Positions 12,077 through 22,560 of a stretch of DNA of 64,000 bases are shown here, piece by piece. The DNA lies in NCBI GenBank assembly GCA_014773175.1, contig VXCM01001510.1, positions 1 to 64,000 on the forward strand. The letters run 5' to 3'. The translations under genes and the position numbers were made by a program. Numbering within the stretch: the stretch's first letter is position 1; each line of letters opens with the position of its first letter. The stretch is from Lucifuga dentata (Eukaryota > Chordata > Actinopteri > Ophidiiformes > Bythitidae). The notes beneath the pieces are model-generated. The model saw nothing but the letters and a program-made list of their open reading frames with translations, was not told the origin of the DNA and searched no databases.

Positions 12077-12107
12077 AAGCAGTTCTTTGNACTGATAGAA
12101 ATGGAAG

Positions 12108-12142
<35 letters not shown>

Positions 12143-13249
12143 AAGCAGTTCTTTGTTTCTCTTTGTTCTCCACAGGAACAAGAAGTGAGCAAGTGGCTAA
12201 AGAGATTGATGATGTCATAGCTAAGGTTCTGGAGCTCCTCCCCCCTTCATCCCAACCAGGACTCCCAGGTATGGAAAGGAAGGAAATCAAGGAAGGAAGG
12301 AAAGAAGGAAGGACAGAACTAAAAAAAAAAAAGAAGGAAGGAAGAAAGATGAAACAGAAAGGAAAATAAATATAATTATACCTTTACAATCAGGGAGCAT
12401 CACAAAAAGGTGTCATATAAGGAGAAATAAGATTTTTGTGCTTCACCTCATTCAAACTCGTTCAACTTCCTGTTTTCCTCCGTCCTTCCAAGAAGGATTT
12501 GTTTACCCCCCCCCCCCCCNCCCCCCCCCCCCCATATAATAATTAAGACATATCCTCTCTTCTTTTAATTTGGTCTTTATCATATTTAATCCTCTGACTG
12601 TAGTCATCATGGCTTCCATCTCAGGCTCTTTGTGATTTGCTTTTGGTCGTTTCTTGATTTGATTTCGGCTGATTCTGTCAATCTCCTTCTGGATGTAATA
12701 TCGACTCTCAAGATGACTGAAGCTTTAATCCAGGAAGTTAATCTGAGGATCTATTTCTTAAGTAAATAGTGCTGGGGTTGGGGGAAGGTCAGAGGATTAA
12801 TAAATATGTATTTTTTCTGTCTGGAGATGCAACATCATTGTTAGCTTCAAAACTGTAAAAGAGACTCAAATCAGAAGGTCTGATAATATCTACAGAAAAA
12901 TAGAAAATTTAAATAAAAAAAACTGAAGTAACTGTAAGACAAAAGATGGAGACATTTCAGACAGATTTTTTTGGATAAATCTTAAAGGAATCTTTGAATT
13001 TGATCTGTAAGTCAATATGACGTCATCTTAATCAGGTTTAGTTCAGCTTTACGTCAGCTTTGGCTTTTATAGGTTATTAATCTTCTCATTCTACAGAAAT
13101 CAATAAATTGATAAAAGAAGAAAGACAGAAATAAAATCAGGCATTAAGTTTATGTTAATATATGATGTCATTGTAGTTTACTTCTGATATATGTAAAAAC
13201 TGGCAGTTTAACACATCTCATGATACATATTTTTTTATAAATGACTGAT
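11822..13249. other. no gene; TG repeat duplicated at an assembly join, C-tract
   Basis: TG repeats at 12044-12074 and 12110-12140 lie in a segment duplicated across the N at 12090. AAGG-rich sequence follows at 12275-12360. A C run with an N at 12520 follows that. The remainder is AT-rich without coding evidence. Confidence 0.6.
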
Positions 13250-13817
13250 TTAAAGGACCATACCAGTGATTTTGCATACCCAATAAATACAACCTGCATA
13301 CATCTTACATTACTGACAACCATTTTCCAAAACACAGAACTGCATTTTCATTTCCTTTTATTTTGCCAAATCTCCTAATCTTTCAAAATAAGTTCAGGTG
13401 ATACAACCACCTTAAAATTCAGTGTTTTGCCTGATAACACATACTCTGATTGTAGAAGGCATGCTCATTTTAAAAGCCTTCTTCTCCTGGGACTATATTC
13501 TCTAGTGGAAACATACACTGTCTTCCGTGCAGCTCTCTGCTGGAGGTATTAAATTAAGTAACTTCAACAAAAAATAAGAACAACATGTGGTTTGCTGTGA
13601 TGGATTGCATATCTCAAGCATGCTTCAAATCTCTGTAAGCTGATTTTAATAGTGTGCTGGAATGAACTGAAACCACTGTCAGTCTGGAAGGTAAGGAAAA
13701 CAATTCTGAAATTTACCGCTCCAGTGGTATGTTTTGGAAAATAATTGGCAGTAATGTAACATGTATGCAGGTTTTTACTGAGGTCAAACTTGTAAAATCA
13801 CAGATATGCTCCTTTAA
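13250..13817 (-). mobile_element. family A element, copy 4 (full length)
   Basis: Starts TTAAAGGACCATACCAGTGA and ends ATGCTCCTTTAA, with TTAA at both edges. Orientation is inverted relative to copies 2, 5 and 6. It contains TCTTTCAAAATAAG, ATTAAGTAACTTCAAC and ACTGAAACCACTGTCAGTC blocks typical of the family. Confidence 0.85.
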
Positions 13818-13884
13818 TGTCCTTGTAGGCTTGATATTTGTAAAAATAATTGACTGCTGGTACATTATATCCTCATAGTTGCCT

Positions 13885-14349
13885 ACCATATATATTCGAA
13901 TATAAGTCGAGTTTTTATTACCAAATTTCACAAGCAAATTGGGGGATCGGCTTATACACGAGAAATTCAAATTTGATCCCAGAGAACGAAATTTCCAGGG
14001 ATGGAAATACTACCCATTACCACTACCCATGGAAATAGTTTAAATCATACCTTAGAATGAGATATTTCTTGACTAAACATCTTATTCAGCACATTTTGTG
14101 GCAGCCAGTAAGCTCTATTGTGATTGGTCAGTTACAGTAATCAGCTGTTGAAATAAATATCATGTTTACCGGTACGTGGATTATTTTCAGAAAATCATAG
14201 GAATACTATGACAATACCCAGAAAAACAGGTAATATGCAAAACAAATAAATTGATGGAACATCAGGGTCGGCTTATATACAGGTTTCTTTAAAAATCTAA
14301 ATTTGCAGGTCAAAATCAGGGGGTCGGCTTATACTCGAGTATATACGGG
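13885..14349. mobile_element. MITE-like element with TATATACTCGAGTATAAGCC-type termini
   Basis: The left end is ATATTCGAATATAAGTCGA. The right end, inverted, is CCGTATATACTCGAGTATAA. Two further GGTCGGCTTATA blocks occur near 14268 and 14321. The sequence type is widespread in vertebrate genomes; superfamily not assigned. Confidence 0.7.
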
Positions 14350-14965
14350 AAGTTAGAAAGCTTTATGCCTGAAACTTTGTAATACTGAATTTAACGTTCG
14401 ACACATGCACATGCCACGATCTACTAACAACAACATGAAATAATCAGCAGCAGATACATGTTTTCCATATTTTCCACTCATCTTTATTGAAATATTCTTG
14501 GCCTTGGCGGATCTCCACCAGATAAATTCACACACGGAGCAAAAACACTTTGGAGTTGTCAGATATCAGGACATGCAGTACAGCGACACACGAGTACAGC
14601 ATCAAAAACAACGGTGATAGAGGGAAAGCACACACACGTCACGTCCCATCGTCCTGGAAAATCGTGGATCAGACCCGTCAGAACACCCTGGCACGAAGAA
14701 CAGTCAGATCTCTTATTTCAAACTGTATTTAATACTAATGTGCGTTTTAGTATTAAATTTAAATAGGTGAAAAACATCTGAAAACATCTTTAACAGTGAG
14801 ATAAACCAAACTACATGTATACTGAGTCATTATTCAACCATTTGTTTTCTGCAGATTCAAATGTGTCGCACAAAACCAAATACCTTCACGGTTTGGTCAA
14901 AGTAAATGTCTCATCTTCAAAGCACAGAAGTTTAGAACAGTTTCAGGAGGAAAACGCAATAATCT
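14350..14965. other. no gene recognised
   Basis: Unclassified sequence. Short frames on both strands lack splice context or recognisable motifs. Confidence 0.5.
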
Positions 14966-15795
14966 ACAATAGCGTATTAGGGCCATAAGAAGAAAAAAAA
15001 ACACGAGGGGGCATTATTTTAAGTTTTTAAACTCACAAATTTGCCAATGTAAAAACTTGAAAAAAAAGTCTGTATGCTTGTCCATATGCCGTATGTTTTA
15101 AAAATCTTACTCTTATGATAATTCGATGATCCACATGTGTATGATAATTTGATGATTTTGATGATGATTTTGATTTTGATGATAAAAGCATAATAAGCAA
15201 AAAAAAGTATTTCTTTATTGCTAAATCCAATGGAAAAGTATAATTAATAAGGTCGTGCAGGCATAGTCACAATGTAAGGCAGTGATTCCTCATTATTTTT
15301 CTGAGTTTAAAAACTCACAAATTTGCCAGTTTAAAAATTCACAAATTTGCTAGTTTTTAAACTCAGAAAAATAATATGGGGGAAATAAATAATTAAATAA
15401 TTATTTATTAATTTTATCATATAAATAAATAAATATTATATAAATAACTAAGGGGGAATCGGAACCACCTCACATTGTGACTATGCCTGCAGCACATGAC
15501 CTTATTAAATTATACTTTTCCATTGGATTTAGAATAAAGAAATACTTCTGTTTTTAGCGCAAAATCATTAAATTATCATACGCATATGGATCACTGAATT
15601 ATCACAAACATACAGACTTTCAAAACATATGGCATATGGACAAGCATACAGACTTTTTTCCGAGTTTTTTTTCTGAGTTCTGACTTTTTATGTTGAGTTT
15701 TTAAACTGGCAAATTTGTGAGTTTAAAAACTCGAAATAATGCCCCCTCATTTTTGTTTTTGTTTTCCCCATCTTATATGGCTCTTATACGCTGTC
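14966..15795. mobile_element. ~830-bp foldback element
   Basis: Long inverted arms. The outer ends are AGCGTATTAGGGCCATAAGA and (inverted) AGCGTATAAGAGCCATATAA. Inside come GAGGGGGCATTATTT, AACTCACAAATTTGCCA, AAGTCTGTATGCTTGTCCAT and ATTTCTTTATTG blocks, each repeated inverted in the right half. The centre is AT-rich around 15390-15450. No transposase frame. Confidence 0.9.
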
Positions 15796-16696
15796 ATAAT
15801 AATCCTTTACTGATTTAAATGTTAGCTGAGCCCCCATGTTGCCCACTTGTAGCAGGTGCTGATTCAGTGACTTCTCATAATATATTAATATTAGAAGTAT
15901 ATTATTATATTAGGAGAACTTACAAATACATTTAAACTCATTTGTTGGGATTTACTGCCTTACTGACTCATATTTGTTATGCTTTAATTTTTAATGGTAG
16001 ATAGAATTTACCAAGATGAATTAATATATGGGAACAGATCCTGTATCAGATTAATTGACATCTCCAATATATTATAAGTACTGTATAAGTATACACATAA
16101 AATAATAAATATCATGTTTATAATTAATCAAGTCTAAGTTCTCACTTTTAACTTTAACAATTAAATAGAGGAAATGAAATGTTTTAGCAACTGCAGTTTT
16201 TTGCACTTTTATTTTGAAAATTAGCAGCCAGACCCAAAGTCTTATTTTGTAATACTGTATGTCTGTCACCATAATCAAATCTGCTGAAACAATAGTGACT
16301 CACGATGCTGACCTCATGTACCGTATCACAATAGAATTATTAAATCTAAAAGAATCAAATCACTTTAAAAATATTTGTTCTAAACTTCTGCACTTTTATT
16401 TTGAAACCAGAAGTCTTATTTTCATATTATTTGGTAATGAAAAATAAAGGTTTTTTTTGTGATTATTAACTAAACAAACAGATTTCAAACTTTCTCTTAA
16501 TTCAGATTTTTTTCCTGCCATAATTTGAATCCAGAAAACAAACAGTTAAAAGCATATTGCCTTATTAGAATCATCTTAACAAAACGATGGAGGTAAAAAT
16601 GTCAAAGAGTCGTTTTGTCAAAGCCGTAACATCAGATGTCGTGTTTGTTGTGATTAAAGACGAATTTTCACAGATTTATCTGTCAGCATTTTGACG
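15796..16696. other. AT-rich, no gene
   Basis: Nothing recognised beyond AT-rich unique sequence. TTGCACTTTTATTTTGAAA recurs in slightly changed form near 16201 and 16388. Confidence 0.5.
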
Positions 16697-17723
16697 TTAA
16701 AGGACCATACCAGTCATTTTGCATGTTTGAGCCTAATATATTAAATTTTCATACATGTTATGTTACTGACAACCATTTCCCAAAGCNTGCATGTTTGAGC
16801 CTAATATATTAAATTTTCATACATGTTATGTTACTGACAACCATTTCCCAAAGCATACTACTGGAATGTTGAATTAAAAATGTTTTTCCTACCTTCCAGA
16901 CCACCATTGGTTTCAGTTCATTCTGGTACGCTATTAAAATCAACTTGTTGATACTTGAAATGTTCTTGGGATAGGTAATCCATCATCACCAACAAGACGT
17001 GTATTCAGGTTTTTTTTTTTTTTGATGTTATGTAATTTTAGCGTTTAAGTGTAATAAAAATGCGGAGTGATCTGAGTGGTGAAATGATCGCTGCAAACAC
17101 TTAATAACTGTATTACAGCCACCGGCATACTGATGCCATACTCTGGATGCTGGACTGCAGTTCGCCATAGCCTGCGCTGTTTGAAGTTACCATGAAAAGT
17201 ATGAAAATGCAGTTATTCTAATCATAACGGCTGTAAGAATTTTTGCATCCAGGAACAACACACCTCATGTATGCTTTAGCATTAGTATCTTCTAACTTGT
17301 GTCTCTCGGAGATACATTGTTGTGGTATGTTTCACGGAGCAGACTGTCCAATCAGATTCACTTGTAGGCGGGGCATCTTTCCTGCTGACTGATCCACCAC
17401 AGAACTACACAGAAAAAATGTATGTCTCCACCGGGGAATATAGTCCCAAAAGAAGACCTGTGTTTATGGAAAAATTTAAAGGACCGTGACTTCATAAGGC
17501 TGTGTAACTATTAGCAGGAGAAACATGGATTTTTAAGGTGGGTGTATCACTTGAATATTTGATTTTGAAAGATTAAGAGATTTTGCAAAATATCAAGAAA
17601 GCGGATATTTATATGCTGATATAGTGGTTGTATACTTTGGGAAATGACTGTCAGTAATGTAACATGTTTGAAAATTTAATATATTAGGCTCAAACATGTA
17701 AAATGGACGGTACGGTCCTTTAA
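16697..17723 (+). mobile_element. family A element, copy 5, with ~340-bp internal insertion
   Basis: TTAAAGGACCATACCAGTCA at the left, TACGGTCCTTTAA at the right, TTAA on both edges. About 70 bp near the left end are duplicated across the N at 16787. Relative to copies 2 and 6 it has ~340 extra bp at about 17055-17405. Confidence 0.9.
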
Positions 17724-18075
17724 AATGATCAATGTAGTATCGTTTTCTCTGTAAAGGATTCTACACATTCATGCTCTGATGGGAAATATTTTATGTTATG
17801 TCACATCATCTGATTCCGGATAAGATGGCAAATATGTTTCCAAAAATGCTGCCGTTTTGCTAAGCTGTAAAGTTTAAAGGACAAGCTTGGATATTTTTAA
17901 AGAAATTTCTGCCCATGTGTACGTAGGATCACAAAGATCCTGGTTTGGGGTTTTGGGGAATCTACAGGCACAAACATTCACTGGCACATCATGTCACATC
18001 ATATTAATTTCACGACTTTTTCAACGAAACCTGGATGAGATGGATGCAGACCCATTACAAAGAAAGTATAATGAC
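17724..18075. other. intergenic, no gene seen
   Basis: Mixed-complexity sequence downstream of the inferred cadps 3' end. A short plus-strand frame at 17887-18099 has no recognisable motif. Confidence 0.5.
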
Positions 18076-18081
18076 TTTATT
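18076..18081 (-). promoter_or_regulatory. candidate polyadenylation signal AATAAA
   Basis: TTTATT on the plus strand reads AATAAA on the gene strand, about 865 bp after the stop codon. No downstream GU-rich element is obvious. Transcript evidence would be needed to confirm it. Confidence 0.3.
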
Positions 18082-18942
18082 CACGGCACATTTAAATAAG
18101 TTTGTGTTGTTTTCAGCGCGACACGGACAAACTCGTACCCCGCTTCATCTCGCCGGATGCTAAAAGGTTAGCCATATTGCTCGAGAACATTCAGGAGTNC
18201 CCCGCTTCATCTCGCCGGATGCTAAAAGGTTAGCCATATTGCTCGAGAACATTCAGGAGTAATTGGGGCATATTTCATAATGGTGTTTTAAAACAGTTTC
18301 ATGGTTTAAACTTATAGATGGCTGTTGTTTTTTGGACTTGTGAAATTCACCTTTTAGATGTAGAAATAAAAGTCTACTTTTTTTAACGGGCACTGATCAG
18401 TCACAGCATGACATCATAAGTCAAATATATTGGTACATGCATTTGTTGGCAGGCTAAAAATAAAACATCAGCATCAATTTCACTCACCTGAAACCAAAGT
18501 AACCCACTGAGAATCATTTCCATGTTTTATCATTTTCTTTTACGATTTTATGACTATATGTGTTTCTCAGAATTGAAAAAAAAAAAAATCTTGGGCTACA
18601 TTCACACATTCAGATACATGTGACCGAATTCTGATGTTTTGCTCACGCGTCACATATCAGACGTGTTTGAACATGTGTTTGTTATATATTTTATATATAT
18701 ATATATTTATATATATATGTATATCTCTCTGAATATTAAGACACATCTCTGACATCTCGTTTTCTATATTGTGTCTTACTGAACTGTGGAACTATTATGA
18801 AAACAAACCAAAGGAAGAATGATGGAGGGATCGAGCAGGATGTTTGGCTAATCAGTTCTGAAAAGGCTGAAGGGTTCTCAGGCAGCTCGCCGCTCACCCT
18901 CTGAAAAAACTTTGACATTCATCTGGATTTCAGTCCTATGAG
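18076..18942 (-). other. cadps: probable cadps 3' UTR
   Basis: Non-coding, AT-rich sequence directly after the stop codon, with an AT-repeat at about 18685-18720. The only canonical AATAAA I found within about 1 kb on the minus strand is at 18076-18081. Extent is inferred. A duplicated assembly join (N at 18199) lies inside it. Confidence 0.4.
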
Positions 18943-19175
18943 CTAGTTATCCTCTTCGTCGCTGTCCTTCATGGAGATGCCTTGCATCCCTCCTTCTCTC
19001 ACTGAGGCCGTGGCTTCCTCCAGTGTCAACCGGTTCCTCACCGTCTCGTACATCTTGCTGTTTAATGTTGAGTCCAGCACCCCCTGCAGGCGGAAGTCGC
19101 GGTANCCGTCTCGTACATCTTGCTGTTTAATGTTGAGTCCAGCACCCCCTGCAGGCGGAAGTCGCGGTACTTTTT
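18943..19175 (-). CDS. cadps: cadps terminal coding exon with TAG stop; carries an assembly duplication
   Basis: Acceptor GTCTTTAG|AAA. The stop TAG is the reverse complement of 18943-18945. The true exon is probably 168 nt: [20 protein letters not shown], then [20 protein letters not shown] and [15 protein letters not shown]. In this assembly 64 bp (19041-19104) are repeated exactly at 19106-19169 on either side of a single N at 19105. That adds 65 nt and breaks the frame. The Asp/Glu-rich end is typical of CAPS, although the fish tail is a few residues shorter than the mammalian one as I recall it. Confidence 0.95.
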
Positions 19176-19653
19176 CTAAAGACAAAAAAATATTAAATCA
19201 GACCTTTTACAAAGAAGTCTTCAGGTGTTGTGAGGAGGGCGCTGTTTTAAAGGCCATTACACACCAAGAACGACACGAATAAATGTGGTGTGTGATAGCT
19301 GTAGCACTCAGACACTTGGTAAATCTTCTTGTTCTCCATCTTCCTCAGACTCAGAGAGAAGATGGATCTCACTTCCATCTCTGTGGTTCAGGACATCTTT
19401 ATTTTAGCACAAACCCTGAAAGCGGGGGAAACTGCTAAGCTAAGCTAGCTCCACCAAAACACAACTCCAAAGGTAGTAAATCTAGTTGATAGAAACACAC
19501 TGTTATTTTGCAAACATTTTGCAAATAGACAAAATCTAATAATATCTAATAAAAATTCTAATAAAACTTTCTAATATCTAATAAAAATTTCTATATGTAA
19601 TAAAAATTTCTCTTTACAATTGAGGTTTTAAGGCTACAAGCAATGACTCTCAC
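19176..19653 (-). other. cadps: last cadps intron (478 bp) with a solo MITE end
   Basis: Near 19249, AAAGGCCATTACACACCA matches in inverted form the TGGTGTGTAATGGCCTTT end at ~40055-40072 (family D). The rest is unique. It is bounded by GTGAGA and CTTTAG splice sites. Confidence 0.6.
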
Positions 19654-19758
19654 CTTAACAATCCGGATGAGAATCTTCAGCTGATACAGGTGGAGCTGCA
19701 GATCCATACGGTCAGTCAGCCACGTCCCGATCATGTTCATAGTGCTAGTGTACCATTG
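19654..19758 (-). CDS. cadps: cadps penultimate coding exon (residues ~290-324)
   Basis: 105 nt, phase 0 on both sides, donor GTTAAG|GTGAGA. It encodes [20 protein letters not shown] then [15 protein letters not shown]. The acceptor GTTACAG|CAA has no normal pyrimidine tract: a TG-repeat (19764-19796) takes its place. Skipping the exon would delete 35 residues in frame. Confidence 0.96.
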
Positions 19759-19760
19759 CT

Positions 19761-19763
<3 letters not shown>

Positions 19764-19796
<33 letters not shown>
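19764..19796 (-). repeat. (TG)n microsatellite at the acceptor of the penultimate cadps exon
   Basis: CA on the plus strand, TG on the gene strand. It ends only 5 nt before exon base 19758 (…TGTGTGTTACAG|CAATGG) and replaces the usual pyrimidine tract. Confidence 0.97.
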
Positions 19797-19799
<3 letters not shown>

Positions 19800-20775
19800 T
19801 TCATGAAGTACAGCTCATTAACCTCAGAGCACAGACATCAAACTGCAACATTTCAACACTCCAAACTAATCCACAAACAGTGAAAATTACTATCTGTAAC
19901 ACTTCAACAGTGCTGCTGGTGTGTTTGGCAGAAAAAGAAGGTGATGCTGCGTTTCAGTGTATCATCAAGACACACACACACACACACACGACTTCCCTTG
20001 TGGATTAATTGAAGGGAAAAGCCAGAGGGACAAACACACTGACAAACGAGTCCTCAGCGCAAAGAGACATTTTATTTCAGAAGATGTTCACGTCACGTCG
20101 ATGGTGCAGACTCATTGAGCTATTTGAAAGTGTAGGATGCCAGTGAAGTCTTCTTGCCTGGGACAGTTTCTATTCCCGTCATGAGATCCAATCAGATGGT
20201 CCCGTCGGCTCTGTGGCTATTTAAGGCTGAAGTGTGGACCCCAGGAAAAGCCAGCAGCCAATGAGATGTCAGATAATGGAGATCCTAATAAAGCACTGAT
20301 GATGCTCCTGGCTCACATCGACATGTTTTGAGATCAGCCTTTGGTCACAGATCTGCAGGCATTTGCTTGTCAAAGGCCATCAGACAAATCTTTTAGCTGT
20401 CACTTTACCAGCATCTATCAGATTGTTTTTGTTTGGTGACAGTTAACCAACTATTAACTACTACTGTTAATTGTAAATATTATTCTCTGAGGCAGGGTCA
20501 GATTGGCCATCGGGAGAGGCGGGACTATTCCCGGTGGCCGCAGACATTGGTGGGCTGGCCAGTGGCCTTTGCACTGCACAGTTTAATATTAATTAAAATG
20601 AACTTAAACTAAGCAAACATATTTTTTTCCTTTCATAATTTTCTTGATGCTTAGATGAAAAATGGATTCTAAACAGAGAAAGGGTGGCATGAAGAAACAG
20701 GGACAATTATGGACTTACTCACCATCACCATCCTGTACCTATAATTAGGATCCCAATCCCACCCTGTTCTGAGGT
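19797..20775 (-). other. start of the large intron region; possible conserved non-coding block
   Basis: No coding signal. A short CA run is at 19970-19989. The stretch 20080-20420 has higher complexity and balanced composition compared with its surroundings, so it might be a conserved non-coding element. That is inference from composition only. Confidence 0.35.
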
Positions 20776-21346
20776 TTAAAGGACCATACCATCCATTTTG
20801 CATGTTTGAGCCTAATATATTCAATTTTCATACATGTAACGTTACTGACAATCATTTCCCAAAGCATACTACTGGAACGGTGAATTAAAAATGTTTTTTT
20901 CTACCTTCCAGACCTCCACTGGTTTCAGTTCATTCTGGTACGCTATTAAAATCAACTTGTTGATACTTGAAACGTTCTTGGGATAGGTAATCCATCATCA
21001 CCAACAAGACATGTATTCAGGTTTTTTTTTTTTTTTTAGAAGTTTCGTAGTTTTAGCATTTAAGCGTGGTGTGAATGTATGTCTCCACCAGGGAATATAG
21101 TCCCAAAAGAAGACCTGCATTTATTGAAAAATTTAAAGGATCGTGACTTCATAAGGCTGTGTAACTATTAGCAGGAGAAACATGGATTTTTAAGGTGGGT
21201 GTATCACTTGAATATTTGATTTTGAAAGATTAAGAGATTTTACAAAATATCAGGAAAGCTGAAATACGGTTTTATCCTTTGGGAAATTATTGTCGGTAAC
21301 ATAACATGAAAATTGAATATATTAGGCTCAAACATACAAAATGGTA
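20776..21346 (+). mobile_element. family A element, copy 6
   Basis: Starts TTTAAAGGACCATACCATCC. The interior is nearly identical to copies 2 and 5 (CAGTTCATTCTGGTACGCTA; TCTCCACCAGGGAATATAGT). The extreme right end, after GCTCAAACATAC, is lost. Confidence 0.9.
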
Positions 21347-21377
21347 GTAGGAATGTCCCAGTTCTAGACTACACACT

Positions 21378-22300
21378 AAGGCCTGGAGTATACTCGATAC
21401 ACATGGATGCTATATGAGCAGTGTTACTCACATACTCGCTTCACATCAAATTACTACAGGGAGCAAAGTGAGGGCCCAAACAAATCATCATCTGGGCTTG
21501 GCCTTAAAAACGACGTGATTTTGTTTAACAAAGTAAACAAAGATCACGATAACCGAGGAGATGTTACAGCAGCAGCGACAAAGATGGTACATGAGGCGTT
21601 AAATGAATCAGCTGGGAGAGTTGTTCACCATTGGAACTAAAACAAAGCCAGGTGTATTTTAAAATACACTCACTCCCTGTACGATTTATTTGTTCTGTTG
21701 CCCTCTGGAAGGCACCACCTGATGTCTATGGCAAAAAAGAATATCTAGAAAGGTCAGTTATTCCTACTGTTGAAATCCTCAGCAGGAACTGAAAATAAGT
21801 CTTATTTATCTGGTCATTGTTTTATTTAGGTTTTTATTGCGAGGTAGACCTAGCAGTTTTGTGATTGCAGCAGGTTTGCTAAATATCATAGTAAAGAGGT
21901 GTGACAAAGCTCATGAACTGGACGTCACACCTGCCTCAGGTGATAAACACCATTTTTGGTCCTTAACTGTAACCGTTTTAAATGTTTGCCTATGTATATG
22001 TTGCAGGTGTGGTCCAAGACAAAATTTCATCTATGGTTGACAATAAAGTTGTATTATATTGTATTGTATCCTGCTGAATAACGGACAGCTGTCCCTCATT
22101 TTTGTTGCCACTGTGGCCATCCTGCTGGAATACTTGATGCTTTCCAAAAGCTGGCATCACTGCTGCCACCATTTTTAAATTCTTGTGAACACATAGTGGT
22201 ATTTTATTTTTTTAGGGTGTGTATAACAACACTTCAAATGAAAACAGATGGCATCGATCATGCGTGCACATATGTGTAGTTATTATATAATTCTATTAGG
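21378..22300. mobile_element. diverged family C-like element
   Basis: The left end AAGGCCTGGAGTATACTCGA resembles the AGGCCTGGTTTACACT end of the element at 45828. The interior ACAGCAGCAGCGACAAAGAT…ATGAGGC resembles 46433-46470. The CATGCGTGCACATATGTGTA block near 22258 resembles its right end. A second right-end-like block lies near 22806. Boundaries are uncertain. Confidence 0.5.
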
Positions 22301-22329
22301 GTTATTAGTATGTAGTGCATTCACACTGA

Positions 22330-22560
22330 AAGTAGGTGGTTTCTTGGGTGTTTGGTGGTTGCTAGGTGGTTGCTATATGATGCCTGTAGGTTATTGCTAA
22401 ATAGTTGCTGAGTTATGGCTCAACTGCTCTAGGTGTTGTCACTAAGGTGTTACTAGGTTGTTTCTACATGGTTGCTAAGGTATTTGGGGTGGTGGACAGG
22501 TTGTAGAAAGGTGGTTGCTAGGGTGGGTCAGGTCATTTGGTAGGGCATTGCTACTTGGTT
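22330..22560. repeat. degenerate GGTTGCTAGGTG minisatellite
   Basis: Repeated GGTGGTTGCTAGGTGGTTGC-like units with drift. The same motif occurs in the opposite orientation at 41140-41320, 43305-43450 and 43905-44170. Confidence 0.8.

Noticed and set aside
19041..19169. Considered a real tandem duplication or pseudogenisation of the cadps C-terminus
   Set aside because: The identical copies are separated by a single N, as at ten other non-coding sites, and a single copy restores the frame.
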